Made by a program: the position numbers and the translations under genes | Part shown: piece after piece, positions 13,297 to 19,288 of the stretch | Layout: every line of letters begins with the position of its first letter | Position numbering within the stretch: position 1 is the first letter of the stretch | Source: Lachnospiraceae bacterium UBA3401 | GTDB lineage: Bacteria; Bacillota; Clostridia; Lachnospirales; Lachnospiraceae | Assembly: GCA_002358575.1 (NCBI GenBank) | Contig: DEPD01000034.1 | Span: 1-19,288 of the forward strand | Direction: 5' to 3' | DNA: 19,288 bases | Notes under the pieces: generated by a model | What the model was told of the DNA's origin: nothing | The model's input: only the letters and a program-made list of their open reading frames with translations | Databases searched by the model: none

Positions 13297-14385
13297 ATGA
13301 TTTCAAATCAGATTATGCAGAATACCATCGAAGGAATTAAGGCGATTGCAAGAGTGGAGCTTTTTGTAGCAGATATCGATGGTAAATTGGTGGCTTCCAC
13401 CAAAACGATAGGAAACAGCTTTGAAAATTCAGTCCTTGAATTTGTTAAATCGGCCGCAGACAGCCAGGAGATCCAAGGATGCCAGTTCTTTAAAATTTAT
13501 GATGATCAGCAGCTTGAATATATCCTGATTGCCAATGATGCGGGGGAGAATGCCTACATGGTAGGAAAGATGGCGGCATTTCAACTGCAGAATCTGATGG
13601 TTGCATACAAGGAGCGATTTGATAAGGATAATTTTATCAAGAATTTACTTCTGGATAATCTGTTGCTGGTGGATATCTATAGCCGTTCCAAAAAGCTTCA
13701 TATACAGACGGATGTAAAGCGCGCAGTCTTGATTGTGGAATCTCAGAATGGAAAAGATGCAAATATTCTGGAAAAGGTGCGGGAGAATTTTGGGCAGAAT
13801 GGCAGAGATTTTGTGACTGCGGTAGACGAGAACAATGTGATTGTTGTCAAGGAGATTGCTGACAATGAGACGAACCGTGACATTGACAAGTACGCAAGGG
13901 CGATTGAGGAAAGTTTAGTGAAAGATGGCATTAAGGACGTGCATATTTCTTATGGGACGAATGTCAAGGAAATCAAGGAGGTCAGCCGCTCTTACAAGGA
14001 GGCGAAGATGGCACTTGATGTAGGGAAGATTTTCTTTGCCGAACGGGATATTATTGCATACAGCGAGCTTGGAATTGGACGCCTTATCTATCAATTGCCA
14101 ATCCCGCTCTGCAAAATGTTTATCAAAGAAATTTTTGGCGGAAAGAGTCCAGATGATTTTGATGATGAGACACTCATAACAATCAATAAATTCTTTGAGA
14201 ATTCTTTGAACGTGTCCGAGACTTCGCGGCAGCTTTTTATTCATAGGAATACACTTGTCTACCGATTGGACAAGCTACAGAAGAGCACAGGACTCGACTT
14301 GCGTATTTTTGAAGACGCGATTACATTTAAGATTGCACTGATGGTGGTGCGGTACATGAAATATATGGAATCTTTTGAGTATTAA
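13297..14385 (+). CDS. CdaR/PucR-type transcriptional regulator
   Basis: A 362-residue cytoplasmic regulator. The N-terminal ~130 residues fit the sugar-diacid-recognition sensor domain of CdaR proteins (Gly/Asp-rich start with VADIDGKLVAST at 24-35). A middle alpha/beta region follows, and the end is a PucR-type HTH near 300-352 (NVSETSRQLFIHRNTLVYRL). In CdaR the ligand is glycerate or a sugar diacid. Neighbours here are cell-division and wall genes rather than sugar-acid catabolism, so the ligand is open. ATG 13297 has AAGGAGAG upstream. ftsE begins 30 nt after the stop, so read-through into the divisome genes is likely. It may regulate its own operon; nothing in the sequence proves it. 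Confidence 0.88.
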   Translation: MISNQIMQNTIEGIKAIARVELFVADIDGKLVASTKTIGNSFENSVLEFVKSAADSQEIQGCQFFKIYDDQQLEYILIANDAGENAYMVGKMAAFQLQNLMVAYKERFDKDNFIKNLLLDNLLLVDIYSRSKKLHIQTDVKRAVLIVESQNGKDANILEKVRENFGQNGRDFVTAVDENNVIVVKEIADNETNRDIDKYARAIEESLVKDGIKDVHISYGTNVKEIKEVSRSYKEAKMALDVGKIFFAERDIIAYSELGIGRLIYQLPIPLCKMFIKEIFGGKSPDDFDDETLITINKFFENSLNVSETSRQLFIHRNTLVYRLDKLQKSTGLDLRIFEDAITFKIALMVVRYMKYMESFEY

Positions 14386-14415
14386 GGGATTGAACTAGAG
14401 GAGTGGAGTGAGAGA

Positions 14416-15153
14416 TTGAAAACAACAGGAACTAGAAGACGTTCAGGTTCCGGTATTAATGACAAAGCGATTGTGATGGAGCATGTGAGCAAAGCATACA
14501 CAGTGGGGATACCGGCATTAAACGACGTAAATCTGCATATAAATAAAGGGGAATTTGTATTTATCGTAGGAGACAGCGGTTCAGGAAAATCAACCCTTAT
14601 CAAACTGCTGCTCCGAGAACTTTTGCCTACATCGGGAAAGATTATTGTAAATGGTACGGATGTGGTGCGGTTAAAGCGGCGTGCAATTCCAAAATTCCGA
14701 AGAAGTCTTGGCGTAGTATTTCAAGATTTCCGGCTTTTGAAGGACAGAAATGTCTATGAGAATGTTGCATTTGCACAGCGTATCATACAGATGCCGAACC
14801 GAGAGATTAGAAAGAATGTTCCATCAATCCTTTCTACAGTGGGACTTGCAGGTAAGTACAAAGCACGTCCCAAGCAGCTTTCCGGTGGTGAACAACAGAG
14901 AGTGGCACTTGCAAGAGCACTTGTCAATAAACCACAGATTTTGCTTGCAGATGAGCCAACAGGAAATTTAGATCCCAAAAATTCGTGGGAGATTATGAGT
15001 CTGTTGGAGAAGATAAACAATAATGGAACTACAGTTCTCGTAGTCACACACAATCGTGAGATTGTAAATGCCATGCAGAAACGGGTTATTACAATGAAGA
15101 AAGGCATCATTGTCAGTGATGAGGAAAAGGGTGGCTACATCGATGAGGATTAA
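14416..15153 (+). CDS. ftsE: Cell division ATP-binding protein FtsE
   Basis: FtsE is the ATPase of the FtsEX complex, which drives wall hydrolases at the septum. All ABC ATPase motifs are intact: Walker A GDSGSGKST at 52-60, Q-loop Gln103, signature LSGGEQQRVALARA at 155-168, Walker B ILLADEP at 175-181 and H-loop His212. The frame starts at TTG 14416 with GGAG (14405-14408) 7 nt upstream. This gives a basic N-terminal extension of about 17 residues (TTGTRRRSGSG) before the usual FtsE start; an internal ATG at 14476 lacks a ribosome site. Its end overlaps ftsX by 11 nt at the preferred ftsX start, suggesting translational coupling. Confidence 0.95.
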   Translation: MKTTGTRRRSGSGINDKAIVMEHVSKAYTVGIPALNDVNLHINKGEFVFIVGDSGSGKSTLIKLLLRELLPTSGKIIVNGTDVVRLKRRAIPKFRRSLGVVFQDFRLLKDRNVYENVAFAQRIIQMPNREIRKNVPSILSTVGLAGKYKARPKQLSGGEQQRVALARALVNKPQILLADEPTGNLDPKNSWEIMSLLEKINNNGTTVLVVTHNREIVNAMQKRVITMKKGIIVSDEEKGGYIDED

Positions 15154-16039
15154 TACATTATTTTATTGTATATGGCAGGGGATACGCAATATCTTTAAAA
15201 ATAAATGGTTTACATTGGCATCTGTGGCAACGATTTCAGCATGTCTATTTTTGTTTGGCCTATTTTATGCGATTTTAACGAATTTTGAGCATATGGTAAA
15301 GAATGCAGAGCAGGGGTTGTGTGTCAGCGCCTTGCTTGAGGAGGGATTGAGCGAGGAGCGCGTGGCAGAAATCCGAGGAATGATTATGCGCAGAACCGAG
15401 GTCAGCGATGTACAATATGTGTCTGCGGAGGAAACTTGGGCGCAGTTTGTGGAGGATAATAAGTTGGGAGATGTCAGTTTCTATACGGAAAATCCACTTG
15501 AGGACTGTGCACATTTTGATATTTTTCTGAGTGATGTCTCCATGCAGCCGGCTCTGGTCAGTTATTTAGAATCGGTTGAGGGAATTCGGAAAATCAACCA
15601 GTCATTTTTGACAGCGCAAGCGCTAACAGGAGTCAATGCGATTATTGGGTATGTGTCACTGGGCATTATCATTATCTTATTTTTGGTATCCATCTTTCTT
15701 ATTAGCAATACAGTATCCATTGGTATCTCTGTCAGAAAAGAGGAGATTCAGATTATGAAGTATATTGGCGCGACGGATTTTTTTACGAGAGCGCCATTTG
15801 TGATTGAGGGTATGGTGATTGGGGTGATTGGTTCTTTTCTGCCACTGATTGCAGTGTACTTTATCTATAATGAAGCGATGATGTATGTGGCAAAGCGCTT
15901 TCCATCTTTGTCTCAGCTTTTGGCATTTTTGCCGGTGGAGACAGTGTTCACCAACCTTGTTCCAGTGTGTATCGCGCTGGGTGTTGGTATTGGTTTTATA
16001 GGAAGCTTTACTACGGTAAGAAAACATCTGAGTGTATAG
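15143..16039 (+). CDS. ftsX: Cell division membrane protein FtsX
   Basis: FtsX is the permease-like partner of FtsE; it passes ATP-driven motion to an extracellular peptidoglycan hydrolase. From ATG 15143 it has 298 residues, the normal size. There are four membrane segments: one near 20-43, a large extracellular domain, then three near 170-200, 222-247 and 273-292 (LVPVCIALGVGIGFIGSF). MRINTLFYCIWQGIRNIFKN is the typical FtsX start, with AAAGGGTGG 8 nt upstream. The frame is open back to TTG 15110, but that would add residues not seen in the family. The M23 hydrolase gene begins 25 nt after its stop, matching its likely partner. Confidence 0.95.
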   Translation: MRINTLFYCIWQGIRNIFKNKWFTLASVATISACLFLFGLFYAILTNFEHMVKNAEQGLCVSALLEEGLSEERVAEIRGMIMRRTEVSDVQYVSAEETWAQFVEDNKLGDVSFYTENPLEDCAHFDIFLSDVSMQPALVSYLESVEGIRKINQSFLTAQALTGVNAIIGYVSLGIIIILFLVSIFLISNTVSIGISVRKEEIQIMKYIGATDFFTRAPFVIEGMVIGVIGSFLPLIAVYFIYNEAMMYVAKRFPSLSQLLAFLPVETVFTNLVPVCIALGVGIGFIGSFTTVRKHLSV

Positions 16040-16064
16040 GAATTTAGAAAGGGCAGTTTTTAAC

Positions 16065-17300
16065 ATGACCAGTCGTATTGTGAAAAAAACAGCATTTTTT
16101 ATGGCGGTGACAATCTTTGTGACTGCCATATTTATCAACACGCGTTCATTTGTCAGTCAGGCAGACAATGTATCGGATTTGAAAAAGAGTATTGAACAGA
16201 AACAGCAGGAAATCAAGAACACACAAAATGAAAAAAAGCAGTTACAGTCAGGAATGACAGATGTCAAGTCAATGATTGAAGCGTTAGAACAGTCCAAGAA
16301 AGATTTGGAGTCCTACGTGACACAGCTCGATCAGAATCTTGGTGAAGTACAGACCAGAATTTCGGAGATCAAAACAATGATCACACAGAAAGAGGCAGAA
16401 ATCACCCAGATCAAGGCGGAGCTTGACGAGGCGATTGTAAAAGAGGAAACGCAGTATCAGAATATGAAGGTACGCATTAAGAACATGTATGAACGCGGGG
16501 ATAATTTTTATTTTGAAGTGATTCTAAATGCACGCTCTTTTGGTGATATGCTTAACCGTGTGGATTATGTCGAAAAAATAACGGAATCCGATAAACGTAT
16601 GTTTGAGGAGTTTCGCGCAACAAGACAGTATGTGGAGGTTTGCAAGGCACAACTTGAGTCAGAACAGGAGCTTCTGGAGGAGGCAAAAAAGAATGTCGAG
16701 TCGGAGGAGGCATCTTTAAAAACTCTGATTACACAAAAGCAAGCAGATATTAAGGCGTATGAAGATGATATTAATAATCGAGAGCAAATGTTGAGAGAGT
16801 ACGAGGCTGAGATTGCAGCGCGCGAGGCTGAGATTAAAGAACTTGAAGAGATTTCTAAAGCGCTTCAAAAACAGTTGGAGCAGGAAAATAAAAAGAGGAC
16901 ATATGACGGTGGAATGTTTACGTGGCCCGCGCCATCTTATACACGAATATCAGATGAATATGGTATGCGAATGCATCCCACATTGAAAGTTGAAAAGTTC
17001 CACAATGGCCTTGATATGGCGGCACCAGGCGGCTCTCCGATACTTGCAGCATATGATGGTACAGTTGTGGCGGCGGCTTATAGTAGTAGTATGGGAAATT
17101 ATATTATGCTGTATCATGGTGATAATTTGTATACAATTTATATGCATGCGTCAAAATTGTATGTTTCAAATGGAGCAGAAATCAAAAAAGGGCAGAAAAT
17201 TGCCGCAGTGGGCACAACGGGGAGATCGACAGGAAACCATTTACACTTTGGTGTGCGGTTAAATGGAAATTATGTAAATCCATGGAACTATCTGAAATAA
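16065..17300 (+). CDS. Coiled-coil M23 peptidoglycan endopeptidase, FtsEX partner type
   Basis: An exported wall hydrolase of 411 residues. It has a basic/hydrophobic signal peptide (about 1-33, ending near SQA), a long coiled coil at about 37-280 with the PcsB/CwlO-like motif NARSFGDMLNRVDYV around 155-169, and a C-terminal LytM/M23 domain. The zinc and catalytic residues are intact: HNGLD (His313, Asp317), His361 and HLH (His392, His394), so it should be an active endopeptidase, not a degenerate activator like EnvC. Position right after ftsEX indicates the FtsX-regulated hydrolase. The frame is open from GTG 16032, overlapping ftsX, but ATG 16065 with AAAGGG 11 nt upstream gives the proper signal peptide. 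Confidence 0.93.
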   Translation: MTSRIVKKTAFFMAVTIFVTAIFINTRSFVSQADNVSDLKKSIEQKQQEIKNTQNEKKQLQSGMTDVKSMIEALEQSKKDLESYVTQLDQNLGEVQTRISEIKTMITQKEAEITQIKAELDEAIVKEETQYQNMKVRIKNMYERGDNFYFEVILNARSFGDMLNRVDYVEKITESDKRMFEEFRATRQYVEVCKAQLESEQELLEEAKKNVESEEASLKTLITQKQADIKAYEDDINNREQMLREYEAEIAAREAEIKELEEISKALQKQLEQENKKRTYDGGMFTWPAPSYTRISDEYGMRMHPTLKVEKFHNGLDMAAPGGSPILAAYDGTVVAAAYSSSMGNYIMLYHGDNLYTIYMHASKLYVSNGAEIKKGQKIAAVGTTGRSTGNHLHFGVRLNGNYVNPWNYLK

Positions 17301-17326
17301 GGAACGAATAATAGAAAGGCATTGAA

Positions 17327-18640
17327 ATGCAGAATCAAGATTCAAATGGCAGTAATGGGACAAATAATCAAGGAAATTATTCCAACAACAATAATGTGAT
17401 CAATAGTTCTGGAAATAGAGAAGCAGGGCATCAGAGGAGTACGAAATATTATATTCTTGGCATTGTAACTGGTATGTTAGCTGCCCTTGCAATCACGCTT
17501 GGCGTGGCTGGCGCCGTGCAGATCTATCGCGCGGTTTTGCCAGGAAGTCGAGGAAATGCAGCAGGTAGGGCTGAGAGTATCACCAGTGGAAGTGTGGAGC
17601 GGAAACTTGGTGTTTTGGAGGATACGATTAAGAAGTATTTCTGGAAAGATGTGGAGGAGGAAAAACTGGAAGATGGACTCTACAAAGGGTTGCTCAGTTC
17701 GCTGGAGGACCCTTACAGCGTTTACTATACCAATGAGGAGCTAATTGCATTGCAGCAGCAGACAGAAGGAATTTACTATGGCATTGGTGCATACATTCAG
17801 GATGGTGAGACAGGTTATGTCCAAATAAGTGGTGTGATTAAGAATACACCTGCAGAGGAGAGCGGTCTAATGCAGGGGGATTATATCTACAAAGTTAATG
17901 ACGAGGATATGCAAGGTAAAGATAAATCTTATGTGGTGAGTAAGATTAAGGGGGAAGAACACACGTATGTTACCTTGACCATAATTAGAGACAATGCGCC
18001 AGAACCGTTAGAGATTAATGTGGAGCGCCGCAAGATTGAGAGTCCAACTGTTGAGTATGAGATGTTTGAAAATGGAATGGCCTATATACAAATTACAGAG
18101 TTTGACTTGGTCACGACTGGGCAGTTTGAGACGGCTTACAATCAGGCAAAGGCGGATGGAATGAAAGGGTTAATAATTGATCTGCGCAGCAATCCTGGAG
18201 GTAATCTTTCGACAGTTTGTGAGATTGCCCGTATGATTCTTCCAAAAGGCATGATTGTATACACAGAGGATAAATATGGAGAGCGCGAGGAGTATACTTG
18301 CAAGGGGGATAACAAAATTACAGTTCCGTTGGTGGTGCTTACAAATGGTTACAGCGCAAGCGCGTCTGAGATTCTTGCGGGTGCAGTAAAGGACTATAAG
18401 ATTGGAACGCTTGTGGGAACTACGACATTTGGTAAGGGAATTGTGCAGAAGGTAATTAATTTGTCAGATGGTTCGGCAGTAAAGTTGACAGTGAGTAGTT
18501 ACTTTACTCCCAATGGTAATAATATTCATGGGATTGGTATCGCACCAGATGTGGAAGTACCATTTGATGTGGAATTGTACAAGAACGGAACAGATAATCA
18601 GTTAGAGAAGGCAAAAGAAGTATTGGCTGAGATGATGTAG
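17327..18640 (+). CDS. S41-family C-terminal processing peptidase with PDZ domain
   Basis: A membrane-anchored serine protease of 437 residues. The first ~40 residues are Asn/Gly/Ser-rich and presumably cytoplasmic; a single hydrophobic anchor spans about 41-66, leaving the protease outside. A PDZ domain covers about 145-225 (GIGAYIQDGETGYVQISGVI). The S41 core has DLRSNPGGNL at 285-294, SASASE at 343-348 (nucleophile Ser345 by its spacing) and TFGKGIVQ at 367-374 with Lys370 and Gln374 completing the Ser-Lys-Gln site. The family trims C-termini of exported proteins and wall enzymes. It follows the M23 gene by 26 nt with AGAAAGG 7 nt before ATG, so it probably belongs to the ftsEX transcript. 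It could act on the hydrolase or another envelope protein; this is inferred. Confidence 0.94.
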   Translation: MQNQDSNGSNGTNNQGNYSNNNNVINSSGNREAGHQRSTKYYILGIVTGMLAALAITLGVAGAVQIYRAVLPGSRGNAAGRAESITSGSVERKLGVLEDTIKKYFWKDVEEEKLEDGLYKGLLSSLEDPYSVYYTNEELIALQQQTEGIYYGIGAYIQDGETGYVQISGVIKNTPAEESGLMQGDYIYKVNDEDMQGKDKSYVVSKIKGEEHTYVTLTIIRDNAPEPLEINVERRKIESPTVEYEMFENGMAYIQITEFDLVTTGQFETAYNQAKADGMKGLIIDLRSNPGGNLSTVCEIARMILPKGMIVYTEDKYGEREEYTCKGDNKITVPLVVLTNGYSASASEILAGAVKDYKIGTLVGTTTFGKGIVQKVINLSDGSAVKLTVSSYFTPNGNNIHGIGIAPDVEVPFDVELYKNGTDNQLEKAKEVLAEMM

Positions 18641-18669
18641 TAGACAAACATTATATTTTCATGTATATA
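18641..18669 (+). promoter_or_regulatory. Possible promoter for the DHFR-like gene
   Basis: TAGACA (18641-18646) begins directly after the S41 gene stop; TATATA (18664-18669) lies 17 bases beyond. No terminator is seen between the two genes, so read-through from upstream is also possible. Confidence 0.35.
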
Positions 18670-18690
18670 AAATTTAAGGGATAAAGAGGC

Positions 18691-19221
18691 ATGAGAAAAA
18701 TTAGTTTATTTATTGCGATGAGCCTTGACGGATATATTGCAGATAGTAAGGGCGGTGTTGATTGGTTAAAAGGGCAAGGTAATGATAACGACAATATTGA
18801 TACCTATTCTGAATTTGTAAAGAACATTGATACGATTCTGATGGGATGGAATACCTATCATCAAGTTGTGACTGAGCTTTCTCCTCAAGAGTGGGTATAT
18901 AATGATTTTACAACATATGTTATTACACATAGAAATCATACTTCCTCTGAAAAAATTTGCTTTGTAAATATCAATCCTGTTGACTTGGTAAAAAGCCTAA
19001 AAGAAAAAAATGGAAAGGATATTTGGATATGTGGTGGTGCCAATATTGTCCAACAGTTGGTTAATGAGGATTTGATAGATTGCTATTATATTACTATTAT
19101 TCCAATACTTTTAGGGTCTGGTATCCGACTTTTTGAAAATGTAAATTATAAGATTGAGTTAAAATTGCATAAAACACAATCTTATAATGGTATGACAGAT
19201 TTAATCTATACGCGGAGATAA
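18691..19221 (+). CDS. Dihydrofolate reductase/RibD C-terminal-fold family protein
   Basis: A 176-residue protein of the YyaP/YwjB type within the DHFR-like fold, so probably an NAD(P)H-dependent reductase of unknown substrate. Landmarks are the start RKISLFIAMSLDGYIAD, MGWNTYHQV at about 51-59 (family form MGRxTYE; here Trp replaces the Arg), ICGGANIVQQL near 112-122 for nucleotide binding, and IPILLGSGIRLF near 137-148. It is not a canonical FolA. The gene is AT-richer than the operon before it and unrelated in function, hinting at separate acquisition. The ribosome site is modest: GAGG lies only 1 nt from ATG, with AAGGG about 10 nt upstream. Confidence 0.88.
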   Translation: MRKISLFIAMSLDGYIADSKGGVDWLKGQGNDNDNIDTYSEFVKNIDTILMGWNTYHQVVTELSPQEWVYNDFTTYVITHRNHTSSEKICFVNINPVDLVKSLKEKNGKDIWICGGANIVQQLVNEDLIDCYYITIIPILLGSGIRLFENVNYKIELKLHKTQSYNGMTDLIYTRR

Positions 19222-19288
19222 CTTTTAATTTGTAGAATTGTTACGGAATTGCGTTAAGGAATTGTAGGAAAATAAGTGATGCAGATTG

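Noticed and set aside
15677..16141. 154-codon minus-strand ORF opposite ftsX and the M23 gene
   Set aside because: Low-complexity Lys/His/Asn-rich shadow of two certain genes on the other strand.

Overview
The window looks like a piece of a low-to-moderate GC Gram-positive Clostridia chromosome, most likely Lachnospiraceae. That assignment is an inference. It rests on purine-rich GGAGG-type ribosome sites, frequent TTG/GTG starts, a SAM-I riboswitch ahead of metK, a CvfB-type S1 protein, a YjfB-family peptide (common in motile Clostridia and Bacilli), and an ftsE-ftsX-M23 peptidase-S41 peptidase run preceded by a CdaR/PucR-type regulator.

Layout. (1) Positions 1-3275 hold two housekeeping genes with well-formed expression signals. 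murA is driven by a TTTACA-17-TATAAT promoter with a long leader. metK is driven by TTGACA-17-TATGAT, a SAM-I riboswitch and a riboswitch terminator. (2) Positions 3276-7620 form an AT-rich accessory stretch. It holds a 631-residue regulator made of two tandem helix-turn-helix plus helical-repeat halves, a 47-residue exported-peptide-like ORF facing it on the minus strand, about 560 bases without a convincing gene but with two strong hairpins, and a stand-alone radical SAM/SPASM enzyme with a palindrome in its promoter region. (3) Positions 7621-9524 hold a membrane-anchored GH25 muramidase and an unrecognised 253-residue protein. (4) Positions 9535-12775 hold a CPBP intramembrane protease, a MATE exporter and cvfB in close spacing. 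A hairpin terminator shared with the convergent yjfB gene closes the run. (5) Positions 13297-18640 hold the CdaR-like regulator, ftsE, ftsX, an FtsEX-partner-type M23 endopeptidase and an S41 protease, all on the plus strand and closely spaced. (6) An AT-rich DHFR/RibD-fold protein ends the window.

Two things stand out. First, a dispersed structured repeat of about 80-90 nt occurs four times, always on the plus strand (about 198-283, 1901-1982, 3441-3509, 8551-8635), with a possible fifth 3' half at 1-49. Copies share a near-invariant AGGAAATATGC core between two stems. The best copies end in a perfect 12-bp hairpin whose sequence differs between copies while pairing is kept, as expected of a conserved RNA or hairpin element. 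Three copies lie between a predicted promoter and the start codon of the next gene. Second, the tandem-HTH regulator, exported-peptide-like ORF and radical SAM/SPASM gene together resemble, in parts list only, the peptide-pheromone/Rgg/radical-SAM RiPP loci known from streptococci. No modification precursor is visible, so this is a hypothesis.

The rest reads as ordinary core biology: peptidoglycan precursor synthesis (MurA), its remodelling (GH25, M23 under FtsEX, S41 protease), methyl-donor supply (MetK) and drug or metabolite export (MATE).
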